Shown: positions 54,436 to 64,000 of the stretch, in pieces
Layout: the number at the start of each line of letters is the position of its first letter
How positions within the stretch are numbered: position 1 is the first letter of the stretch
Assembly (NCBI GenBank): GCA_023055425.1
Contig: JALGPY010000009.1
Location: forward strand, 20,729,775 to 20,793,774
Length of the DNA: 64,000 nt
Source: Linanthus parryae
Lineage: Eukaryota > Streptophyta > Magnoliopsida > Ericales > Polemoniaceae
Direction: 5' to 3'
Made by a program: the position numbers and the translations under genes
The notes under the pieces: generated by a model
Told to the model about the DNA's origin: nothing
Databases searched by the model: none
The model's input: the letters and a program-made list of their open reading frames with translations, nothing else

Positions 54436-55235
54436 AACATTGGATAATGCATATGGGAAGCAAGTTTCATCAAATAACACATCACGGCTAATATAAAATA
54501 CGACTCTAGCTTCTCCAACTTTGGTTCTCTTCACTACGCTTTAGCTCCCGTTTCTTCCGAAGTTCGTTGTGGTGGCTTTATCTAAGAACAAAAAAATCCT
54601 TTGCAACATCAGTATATCCAATTAACGTGTAGATTTTAATTATAGCATTAAGTTTTGAATTATTGTAAGGATGCATGTAAGGAAAACATGCACACTCAAA
54701 ACAATTATGTTTGAATAATCTAGAGTGGTACCAAATATAAATTCAAAGTGAGGTTTATTTGAAGAATTGCTTCTAGGCATACGATTTATCAAGAACATGG
54801 CAGTAGCGACGACATGATACCAAAGATAATTGGGAAGAGAGGCTCTTTATTATAACAACTGTCTCCATAATATAGGTGTGTGTTTGCGCTTGGCTAAGCC
54901 ATTTTGTTGTGGCATATGAGGGAAAGACTTTTGACGAGTAATCCAATTATAACTCAAGATTTGCTGAAAATTAGAGGAAATATATTCACCACGACCAACG
55001 GTTCGCAAGATACTGGTAGGGTGATTTAGAAATTTTCAATTTGAAGCTAAAATTTAGCAAATATAGCACGAGCTTCATATTTACTGTGGAACGGAAATAG
55101 ACACATATATTTAAAAAGATCATTTATAAAAACACATAATACCAAAAACCATTATCAGATTTGGAACTAGATGGCCCCCATACGTCACTATGCAGCGAGT
55201 GTGAGGATTATTTGGTTTGCAAGGGAGGCATTACT
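54436..55235 (-). pseudogene. Element D integrase
   Basis: Reading leftwards: LHSDVWGPSS (first Asp, about 55190), then broken sequence, ILRTVGRGEY near 55010, and PHMPQQNGLAKRKHT near 54900, where copia integrases have PQQNGVAERKH, so the catalytic Glu is Lys here. The tail (FLINRMPRSN, FGRNGS) continues to the solo LTR. Many stops and shifts. Confidence 0.72.
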
Positions 55236-55594
55236 TGTAATGCATCTGATAGACCCATATATATTAGCGAGGCAATTCTAAGTTCAACATTTGTCCTTGG
55301 ATTATTGGATCCATTTTGGGATTATCATTTCCTGTTTGAGGAAAAGATGGAGATATTCACTTGTAGTTCTAATGCATTTTTACTCTGTAGATTTGGTGAT
55401 ATTGTTTGGCGGGGCTTACAAATTGCTCGGATATCTGCAGTTAATGTGAGAACATCAATTATGTCCTATGATTTAAGCGTTGGATTACCGCTTCTAAGCC
55501 TGAATGTATGAGTTATGCACTCACTGAAATCATTTTTTTCCTGTAATTTAAGCATTCGAAACTCGTTTATGGAATTTTTTAACTTCCGACCCAT
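55236..55594. other. Boundary region, no feature recognised
   Basis: An open plus frame at 55161-55511 overlaps the integrase of element D on the other strand and has no recognisable motif. No LTR of element D is seen. Confidence 0.4.
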
Positions 55595-58300
55595 TGTAAT
55601 ACCCTGACATTTTATAAGGGGTCAAACTATAATTAATTAAAAATTCAGTTAGGTGTGAAAATTTCTTTTTATCAGTGTTTGCTGACAATTGATCACCAGA
55701 GAATATACGGAATGTGAATTCCAAATTGGGGAAATTGTGAAAATTGTAGAAATGGTGGGGTGAGTATGTAGTTTCATGAAACTTGACTCGTAAATGGAAA
55801 TTGCCCAAAGTAGAGATTCAGGAAATTGTGAGGTTGTTGGAGAGAAACCGATAGAAATGGGACAAGATTAGAACTTATGGAAACTCTAAATTTTGATTTT
55901 ACTCTACACCTATCCTAACTTTGTATTAATGGAAAATTCACCCCCCCCCCCTCGTGCCACTTGTCCACTCACATGCTTGCCATCTATCTCAATGAGGTGG
56001 TAGCACCTCTCTTCAACTGAATTTCTCTCATTTTCCATCATCTTCTTCTTTCTATTCCTTCTTTCCCCTAACCGCCATGAAACCACCACTAAGCCACCCT
56101 CACCTCCACTGAAGCACCATCAATTTACCACCATAGTTTGACCTGATGCAACCAGGAATCCTCCTCGACTTGGAGATCAAAAGCCCCAAATAACTGGGCA
56201 TAAAAGTACGTAACCAATAAGAAATTCGGGTGAGAAATTTACGAACCCTAGCTTAAGTCTGATTCAATTCCTGCTATTTGTTATGAAACATATATTCAAA
56301 TATGCCCAACCAATTCCAGAGGTTATTTCGAACACGAGAGACCCAATATTCGAGCTCAACTAGTCGGAAAACAGACTTGGTCGAAAAATGGGCAGAACTT
56401 TGCCGCCAGGAACAACCACGACCGACGGTAAGCTCTTGAACTTCCTTTTCCTTCATCGAATCCTGCATTTTATGCACTAACGTACTCCCAGTGATGTCGT
56501 GAATCTGTTTGAATAATCCAAACATGCCCAAAATTTCAATTGAACCAATTTTGATTCGGACTTTTTTGTTGGTCTAGATACTAGTGTAACTAGCTTTCCC
56601 ACCTTACCAGACTTACTCCATGAATCCCTCTCTAAATCACCTTAAAATTGAGTCAAAGTGGCTATGTTGATGATGTTTCTGATCATTCTTTATGCCAGTG
56701 TTTTATGTCAAATTGTATAAGTTATGTCTCTCTCAAATCTTAACCAATTGGTCTGAAATCTGATTTATGATGTTCCCTATTGATTTCACTACAATTAGAG
56801 TTGCCTCATTTGTGTATGCAGATTGTCTATTCTTGCTTGAAATCCTTGTGACATTTTTGTCTAACTATAGGCCTTTATAACTCCCTCCCTATTTGATGAA
56901 TCTTCATGATTCTTGGACCAATGTGTTCACCTAGCCTAGCTCTACAAATCCATGCAAAGCTCCTCTTTGTAGTGTGTGAGTGTCTTTGAAATATGTGTTA
57001 AAGTTGCTGTAAAAATGTATTGGAAACTGTCAAACCTGAATTTTTTCCAAGTCTGGGATTTGGCTTGAAATTGCCTGACTTTGACTTGCTTTCTTGACTG
57101 TTTTGAGTCTCTATGAACTTGAATATGTTCTAGAATATGTTTTTAGTCTATAATGAAAAGATAGTGTTTAATATCCCCAAATTAGTCCCCTCTTATATGA
57201 GGGTATTAGCTGGATTAGACTATATGTATTAAGCTACATAATTCATACTGTATATAACCAAACAGATTGTGAATTATGTTTCAACTAATCCAATCCAATC
57301 CTATCCGAAAAATATAATCTAGTCTAGTCCAATCTGTTTAGTCCTTCAAACCAAACATGCCATATATGGGTAATTGGGGTTAAATAAGCTATTCTAGGTT
57401 AATATGACCAAGACAACTATTTGGGGGTCTTTTTGCAATTTTGCTAAACTTCAGGCGTTTATTTGCAAATAATTAAAATATGGGGAACTCAATTCTCTTG
57501 AACCAAATAGTGATTTTGATTTACTTGAGATTAATTGTTTGGGCATCTAAACAAGTCGTCAACCCACTTTGGGTTTTTTAAACTATTTGTTAGTGTAATA
57601 AACTCATCCAAAACTCTGATATTAAGAGTAAGGGAAAAACTATAATTATGTGACCTAAGAGTTCTTCATGAAAGACTCTTGTAATGACACTTCTAACCTA
57701 AGGGTCAAGTTTGACCAATTTTAACTCTCTGGAAACCTTATTTCAGTCGCGCTGTTTATGAGGGGTAAAATAGTAAATTTACATTTTTTAAGTCAAATTC
57801 TCAAATCTCGATGTCGGACGTGACCTCATGGCTCTGTAACATTTCTAAGACATTTGGAATCCAAATGTGTCCATATGGACCTAAATTTGGCTAATCAGAC
57901 TGTAACCTGGACTAAAATGCAAACTAGTCAAACTCTAGGGACTTGAGTGTACATAACTGGGAACCTCATACTTACTCTCACTGGGAAAAATTTAAGACTT
58001 AGAACTCATAAGACTGGCCAACTAGGCATAATTGAGGGGTTTAGGAGCAGTCACGGGCTGTCCTGATAAGACTGTGACTTCGCGGGAAAAATAGTCATTA
58101 TGGGGTAGACAGCTAGCGAGACACTTGCATATGCATTTTACCCCTCTAATAAGGACATGAGCTAATAATTACTTACACACATGTATGTGTATAGGTTTTC
58201 GGGATAGAGAATTAGCAACGCTAGTCAGAAATACTAGGCAGGCTACCAGGTAAGCATATGAATGCTTATTTACTATTGAAGAATGCTATATTGGATCCAT
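55595..58300 (+). repeat. Possible Tekay/Del-like gypsy LTR sequence, ends uncertain
   Basis: TGTAATACCCTGACATTTTA at 55595 resembles the start of many plant Del/Tekay LTRs. ATAGGTTTTCGGGATAGAG followed by CTACCAGGTAAGC near 58190-58255 resembles their downstream part. No PBS, coding region or paired LTR is found, so it could be a solo or truncated LTR or just similar AT-rich DNA. A poly-C run is at 55939-55950. Confidence 0.35.
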
Positions 58301-59375
58301 GGATTGGTAATTGAACATTTAATTTTTCATTTCCTAATACATTTCGAATAATTTCTAAATTTTTAATTCTCAATTCAATGAATCCTATTTCAAAATAATA
58401 TTCTTCCATACAAAATAATATCATTTATTTATGTATTATTTTTTTGCATAATGATGCAAGATTTGATGGTCCTGATGAAGCAGAACTCTTGGAACCGACT
58501 AAATTGACGCTTAACTACCAATATAAGGAAGATATGAGCATGAAACGGAAGTAATTACGTCATTTGGGGTTGTTGAACAGTTTTGGCCATAACTTTGGCT
58601 AAGAGTATCAGAATGAAAATTGCGACCCCAATCCGAAAAGCTATTTACTAGACGCAGGGGTGCGCGATCAAGCTACGCTTCATCGGGTCCATCTTCATTC
58701 CAAAATTCCATTTTTTGACTAGCCATATGGTCATGTTAAGATATTTTTTACTGTTCTCATTCAAAAACTCTTTACCCCTCTAGGAATTACTTCTAGACTA
58801 CGTCAATATGAAATCTCACATTTTCACGATATTTCTCTAATCTCTATGAATTAGTAATTGAGCATTTATTTTTTTCACTTCTTTATACAATCGTATTAAA
58901 AAAATTGTCCAGGTAGTTGCTTTTTTACCCATTGTAATTTAATATGATTCCTTAATAGGATAAGCATAGGTAGCCAACCTTTTTCTATGTTATTTATATT
59001 TATGAGTTCTACAAAATAAAATAATAATAAGCATTTAGTCTCATTGTTGTATTTTGTTATTTAGTATTTTTTTTATTAGGTACTTCTTTAATGTATGAGT
59101 AATATTTTTATCAAATTGACAATTTAAAATTTTTACAACAACATTTCGTAAAAATTTAAATCCCTCGTTGGCCCACTATGTTTAAATGATGTTCAATAAA
59201 TATACCTTTTAGTGTATATAGTTAAGTATGATACCAGTATACTTCTTGGTTAAATTACTTTTTCATGAAAAAAATTTATTATGAACATAATTATTCAACT
59301 CCAAAAGATGTTAGTAAATTTTCAGTAAAACTAAATAATTGTTACATGGACATTTCACGTCGTGGCGCGGGTTTC
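58301..59375. other. AT-rich non-coding DNA
   Basis: No coding frame or terminal repeats. A segment near 58310 (GGATTGGTAATTGAACATTTA) is loosely repeated near 58850 (GAATTAGTAATTGAGCATTTA), so part of this may be a local duplication. Confidence 0.4.
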
Positions 59376-59640
59376 AGACTAGTCTTGTTATGTCTAGGCC
59401 TACATCAGGATCATGCAATAGTGTATTATACCAGCTTCAGTGAAATATGTTTCACCAAGGATTAAGTCCATCATGAGAAGAAGAAGAACATGAATGTTAG
59501 GTATTACTTTCTGTGAAATGAGAAGACAATCGAAGTTAAGAAGGTAGGACGGCTGACAACACTTCCAACATGTTCACAAGACAGTTCCTGAGAGTAAGTT
59601 CCAACAATGCTTGGTTTTGCTCAAATCACAAGTTAGTGAT
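59376..59640 (+). pseudogene. RNase H end of a second family B copia
   Basis: Frame pieces LGLHQDHAIVYYTSFSEICF and TKD-stop-VHHEKKKNMNVRYYF, then VKKVGRLTT, correspond to 45355-45560 of element B (CLTKD, VHHERTKHIDVRYHF). Ends with the SKFQQCLDLL-like tail near 59610. Only the last 80 or so codons remain. Confidence 0.7.
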
Positions 59641-59902
59641 TTTAGCCCTACGGGGCTATCTCAACCCTTGTCTAGGGGCATCTGTTGCATAGAAATATCC
59701 AGGTTATGTCATGGGCATATGTTTCGTTGACAATCAGGGAGGAGATCGCACGATCTACCGTGTTAGTCAATTTGCAAAATTTCAGGACGTGCGATCGCAA
59801 ATGACAGTTCTGTTTCTTGCACGATTTGATTCGTACGACCTCCTATTCCGGGTTTGGTAATTTCGGGGCAGTCAAAATAGATTTTGTTTCATGTATGCCC
59901 AT
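59641..59902. other. Spacer between pol end and LTR of family B copy 2
   Basis: Does not resemble the corresponding part of element B at 45600-45736. No coding frame. It contains several short ATCGCACGAT/GTGCGATCG-type matches (59755-59830), possibly a small inverted insertion. Confidence 0.35.
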
Positions 59903-60360
59903 TGTAAGGAGTGGTTCCTTAAAGAAGATACTCTATGGAGCATCAAAGAAGTGAAACGTGTCGAGGTCTTCGCACGAAGACATCCAGAATGCCAGAAGAT
60001 CAAAAATATTCGTGAAACAGCATGCTGGCGCAAAATAGGAAGGTCTTTGCACGAAGGGTCTTCGAACGAAGATCTTCGTACGAAGACAACGCCTCTTCTC
60101 ACAAAGACAATCAGGGAGATGACAAATAAGAGCTAGTTGTTTCCTTCTGGGTTTCGGGGAGTTTTGGGGGATATAAAAGGATCCTTTGGGGTCCTTTGAA
60201 CGTATGTTAGTATTAAGAACGTTCCTCCTCAAGTGAATAAAGGTATTTCTTGCCCGTTGACGTAGTTAGCTCAAATTGGGCTAGCGAACCACGTTAAATT
60301 GTGTGCTTGCATCTTTTCTTGACTATCCTGAGGTGAGAGCGATCGTGAATTGCATGAAAA
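59903..60360 (+). repeat. LTR of family B copy 2 (about 458 bp)
   Basis: Starts TGTAAGGAGTGG, carries the CTTCG/CGAAG palindrome cluster (59966-60090), TATAAAAGG at about 60172 and the U5 hairpin at 60257-60294. It is followed by PBS-like TAGTATCAGAGCTTAGG at 60364-60380. RNase H sequence lies to its left and gag to its right. Confidence 0.75.
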
Positions 60361-60363
60361 AAC

Positions 60364-60380
60364 TAGTATCAGAGCTTAGG
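60364..60380 (+). other. Primer-binding site of family B copy 2
   Basis: TAGTATCAGAGCTTAGG resembles the tRNA-iMet PBS TGGTATCAGAGC with one change. Confidence 0.7.
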
Positions 60381-60403
60381 TCAAGATAACTCCACCAAGG
60401 ACG

Positions 60404-62245
60404 ATGTCCGGATCGATGTGGAAGATTGACAGGTTCAGATAGGGGTTCACACGTATCTGTCAATCCGCACCGATCTGCAAATTCGTCCGATCCAGGAAGG
60501 ATTGATACGGACCGATCCGTGACGGATCGGACTAGGATTAAGAAATATAAATCCGTTCCGTCAATCTGTTCGACCCTTTTATACTTATTTTTACTAATTT
60601 GATCAATATGAGTGTTCTAATGCTAACTTTAACTTAGTAATGTTATTACTTATCAATATCGTGTCGAATAATTTTGATTTTTGATGATAGAAAGAGGAAG
60701 ATATTTCATATGTTAACTAAAATTATACGAAATGATTAATGTATATTAGTTTACTTTGATAGTTGAACATATTCAAAAATATTTGAAATATTTGCGATCC
60801 GCGGATTAATCCGGTCCGATCTGAGAAACCGTTAATCCGATTGGATCCGATCGGTTTTGATCCGTAAACCGGCGGATCATATTAACTCAACCTCAATCCG
60901 GACCGATCTGATATGTGTGCACCCCTAGGTTAATAGGAGGGAACAGCTTCAGTCTGTGGAAGATAAAGATGGAGGCTTTTTTTAAATTGCATGGCTTGTG
61001 GCACCTTTGACCGCAGATAAGGGAGGCCTGGATGCTAATACATCGGAGTTCAAGGTATTGGAGGAGAAGGCACTTTAAACTATCATGTTGTGCTTATCGG
61101 ATGACGTGATCATCGAGATCGCAGATCAGAATTAAGCGAGCGAAGCTTTGGCTTAAGTTGGAGAGTCTCTACATGACGAAGAGTCTCACTAGAAAGTTGA
61201 TGCTATAACAAAGGCTCTTCACTTTGCAGATGCTCGAAGGTACGGCTCTCAAGGACCATCTTGATCAATTGAATACAATTTTGTTAGATTTGCGTAATAT
61301 TGGCGAGAAGGTGGGTGATGAGGATCCCGCACTTTTGTTATTAATCTTGTTACCTCCATCATATGAGAACTTCGTTCAGTCGTTCAATGTGAACAAGGAC
61401 GACTTGTCCCTAGAGGAGGTCAGATCGGTGCTCCATGCTAGGGAACTGCGCCTTAAGGGTGCAGACACAGGTATAGAGCACCATGCTTCCGGACGGACGG
61501 TGTTGGGGGGAAACAAGAAGGGTAAGAAGAGCAAGAAGAAGCAGTTCCCCGGTTCGAAGTTACCCAAGGATGTATGTGCCTTTTTCAAAGAAAAGGGGCA
61601 CTGGATGAGATATTTCCCTAAACGAAGACAATAGGGACATAATGGCTCTACAGTCGTGGTAGAAAAGGGGAATTCATGTGACGATGATTTTATTATACTT
61701 GCGGATGATGTCGAGCATTCACCCGATGCGTAGTTTCTTGACTTTGGGGCTTCTTATGATATCTGTTCTAACAGGAAACTGTTTTCAAGCTACAACCGCG
61801 CAGATGGAGGATCCGTTCATATGGAAAATGGAGCTGTTTGCAAGGTCATAGTAAAAGGTTCAGTTAGATTCAAGACACAGGATAGGAAGACATGCATACT
61901 GAAGGGGGTGATACATGTACCACTTGTCACAAAGAATCTGATTTCTCTGAGTCTACTAGAAAACCGAGGATTTAGCTTCAAAATAGAAAGTAAATGATTA
62001 TATGTATACAAGGGTTAAGAGGTGCTACTCAAGGGGTCAAGGATGAGAGTTTGTATGTTCTACAGGGTTCAGCTATCACAGGGTCTGTCGAAGTTGTCTC
62101 GGCCGAGATTAAGGAAGCTGATCAAACCAAGCTATGGCATATGAGGATCGGTCATATGAGTGAACGCAGGAACTTCACAAGAAGGGGTATCTCACCGGGT
62201 ATGTGCCCAAGAGCCTAGAGTTTTGTGAGCACTGCGAGTATGGGA
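60404..62245 (+). pseudogene. Family B copy 2 gag, protease and pre-integrase
   Basis: Gag starts at ATG 60404 (MSGSMWKIDRF), is interrupted by a MITE and resumes near 60935 (NSFSLWKIKMEAFF). The best preserved frame, 61224-61634, has HLDQLNTILLDLRNIGEKVG, DDLSLEEVRSVLHARELRLK and a basic tail with a damaged zinc knuckle (VCAFFKEKGHWMRYF, where Cys residues are Phe). The protease motif is FGASYDIC in place of DSGASYHM. Pre-integrase (LWHMRIGHMSERRN) ends at CEYG, where a truncated Angela LTR starts, the same junction as at 16251. Confidence 0.8.
60440..60927. mobile_element. hAT-like MITE (488 bp) in family B gag
   Basis: Imperfect terminal inverted repeats: TAGGGGTTCACACGTATC at the left; the right end reads TAGGGGTGCACACATATC on the minus strand. 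GGTTCAGA (60432-60439) and GGTTAATA (60928-60935) fit an 8-bp target-site duplication with two changes. Internal sequence is rich in GGATC/GATCC repeats and has no transposase. The surrounding gag codons rejoin when it is removed. Confidence 0.65.
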
Positions 62246-62977
62246 TGTTAGATAGGTTCCCTAGAGGCGATCTTTTTAGAATGGAAAGTGATTTAGGCTA
62301 GAAACATTCATTGTATTATTTATGCGAGATATTTAATATAATGAAGTCCTTAGATTGCAAATATATTGTATATCTTAAATATCCCTAGTCAATTATATTG
62401 ATTAACAGGACGATCAACTATAGACTAGTATGGGGTTGGATTGATATGGAGATATCACGATCCAACACATGGGTACGCTTTAGGAGTAATGCATACTGGA
62501 TTGATCCATGAAGAGAAGGCTACATACATGTTATGTAAAGTCAAAAGTCCTTCTCGTAGAGACAACGGCATTGTCATACTTAGACTTGAAGTCACTAGAT
62601 CCTCTAGTTGTGGAATGTTGTATTTTGACATCGTCAAACGCTACACCGTAACTGGATAGTTATAAATATGTGTGTCGGATACATTAATGAAGCAAGCTTA
62701 GAGATGGTAGTAACGTAGATAGGATTTGTCCCTCGCATATAACGGGAGTAGATATCCACGAAAACTCGAGGGATGGTGCTCATAGAATGTCTAGCCAGAC
62801 TCAGATAAATCAATGTAGGGTATTGAGTTTATCCGCATGGATGAGATTATTCCCATGATTGAGAAACTATGGATTGGATATAGGAGTAAGACTTGTATTT
62901 CTCGTGTCCAATCAGGATATTAGGACAAAGGGATGAGTCAATACTTGCTCAAGGTATGTCGGATGACAATTTCTATT
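62246..62977 (+). repeat. Truncated Angela LTR at the same junction as 16252
   Basis: Begins TGTTAGATAGGTTCCCTAGAGG after TGGGA (62241-62245), the same target duplicate as the nested Angela copy 2. It follows the LTR for about 730 bp and then breaks at TTCTATT into sequence matching 49736 onward. Confidence 0.85.
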
Positions 62978-64000
62978 GGGATGCTGAAGTATAATCTTAG
63001 TATAATTTATGGTTATTTACTATGTTCTTGTAGGTGTAGAATTTTGTTAATCTTGTCCAGATCTCATATTATTGCAGGTTTCTTTGTTCAAGTATTACAT
63101 GTGATAGAGTTGTCCTCTGACGAACAAAATGACGATATTATTTTTCACTTGACGAACTATGGCGTAAACGTCCTAGAGTGCACGCCTGAACATGTTGTTC
63201 CCGTGTAGCTCAGGCCGCCAGCTCAAGGCATGAATTGGTGTGCTAGATTGCAGCTGGATTCAAGAGAGTGTTTAGATTTCCACCGCCTGGGGTGCTACAC
63301 AAGGTATTGCAGAAGATAGGTAGGTAAAGGTATTGTGGTGGGTATATAATATGTATGATAGCTCATTATATATCTTGTATCAGACGATTTCTGGAAATAA
63401 AGTTGCCAAGCAATTGTTGGTGCTGAAAAGAACCCAAAAGGGTTTGTGGTTGAATCAAAACATAATTTCAGAGTAACATTAATGGAGGTGGAGATGAACA
63501 GTACGATTGAGGCTAGGACTGTTGGTAAACATTTGATCATACTGTTAAGGTGTAGATATGTACAGATATTTACATAAATAGCCCTTGCTCTCTATGAGAT
63601 ATTTCAGAGTGGAAAGCAAGTTTGTGTTGTGTTGCAGCATGGTCCTTGGGATGAGCTGAGATGGCTCTTCTTCCCTTTGATCTTATTTCCTTTGGGCTTT
63701 ACTTGTTTCTTTGGGCCTCACTTGTCTAATTCTCCCCCTCAAACTGATGGGGCTGTATGGACATCAGTTTTTGCTTGAGATCCTTAAACTGGCTTGTGGA
63801 GAGTCCTTTTGTGAAAATGGCAGCGAGCTGGTTGGAGCTGTTAACAAAGGAAACAGATAAATCACGCATTAGTACTTTTAAAGATATTCTTACAAGTTTT
63901 ATGTGCATGCTTGCAAAATGGGGTTGAGAGTGAGGGAAATGGCATACATATTGTCACACCAAGGTGTGGTTTTCTATAAACAGATAAATCACGCATTAGA
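62978..64000 (-). pseudogene. Duplicate of the element D flank, LTR and RNase H end
   Basis: Matches 49736-50760 in the same orientation with scattered differences. It contains the short conserved frame (63077-63208), the LTR (63293-about 63735), the polypurine tract complement (CTCCCCCTCAAA near 63733-63744) and, on the minus strand, the RNase H end DLSVSFVNSSNQLAAIFTKG (63850-63790). Continues past the window edge. Confidence 0.85.

Larger units (their letters stand above)
50051..55235 (-). mobile_element. Copia element D, minus strand, decayed and interrupted
   Basis: Reading right to left: integrase (from about 55235), an interrupting Angela solo LTR (54430-53008), RT (about 52700-51990), RNase H (51093-50500), polypurine tract and LTR. 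Gag, protease and the 5' LTR are not found to the right of 55235. The order and motifs are those of Ty1/copia. Long AT-rich segments between domains (51100-51980) lack recognisable coding sense. Confidence 0.7.

Noticed and set aside
55161..55511. 116-codon plus-strand frame
   Set aside because: Overlaps copia integrase on the other strand and has no recognisable motif.

Overview
This window is plant nuclear DNA, most likely from an eudicot. It is AT-rich, the host sequence contains spliceosomal signals, and most of it is plant-type Ty1/copia and Ty3/gypsy LTR retrotransposons nested in one another. I see no bacterial operon, rRNA, tRNA or CRISPR array. The only gene-like host locus with a long open frame is an intronless MAK/MHK-type (CDKF-4-like) kinase at 46762-48012. 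It has lost key catalytic residues.

Layout. 1-4361: 3' part of an Angela-type copia element (pol plus 3' LTR) sitting in a minus-strand gag/LTR fragment (4362-5216). 5217-6221: non-coding, with a 45-bp minisatellite. 6222-14951: decayed SIRE/Maximus-type copia with an extra ORF region, a 3' LTR and a solo LTR inside its RT. 14952-46195: an old Tork/TNT1-like copia ('family B') split by a complete Angela element (16252-41991, TSD TGGGA). That Angela copy is itself split by a 15.3-kb Tat-lineage Ty3/gypsy element (22292-37605, TSD GCTAG). Its 3' LTR is split by a Pack-MULE-like DNA transposon (39576-41590, 9-bp TSD). A second SIRE solo LTR (42898-44135, minus, TSD AGAGT) lies in the pol of family B. 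46196-49735: an LTR-end remnant, the kinase and non-coding DNA. 49736-55235: a minus-strand copia ('family D') with an Angela solo LTR inside. 55236-59375: non-coding, with a possible gypsy LTR. 59376-64000: a second family B piece (pol end, LTR, gag-PR with a hAT-like MITE), a truncated Angela LTR at the same junction as on the left, and a duplicate of the D flank.

The most notable content is in the Tat element. Downstream of gag-pol, on the opposite strand, it carries a five-exon gene for a plant-mobile-domain (PMD) protein of 1,326 codons. It has four short GT-AG introns, all frame-consistent, and one premature stop. The element's two LTRs differ at one position that I can see, so it is very young. 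The Pack-MULE has captured an allene oxide synthase (CYP74A) fragment and an RNase H-like fragment. The right end of the window (59.4-64 kb) reads as a compressed duplicate of the 15-50 kb region.

Methods and limits: all calls are from reading the sequence and recalled family motifs. No alignment was run, and lineage names are by resemblance.
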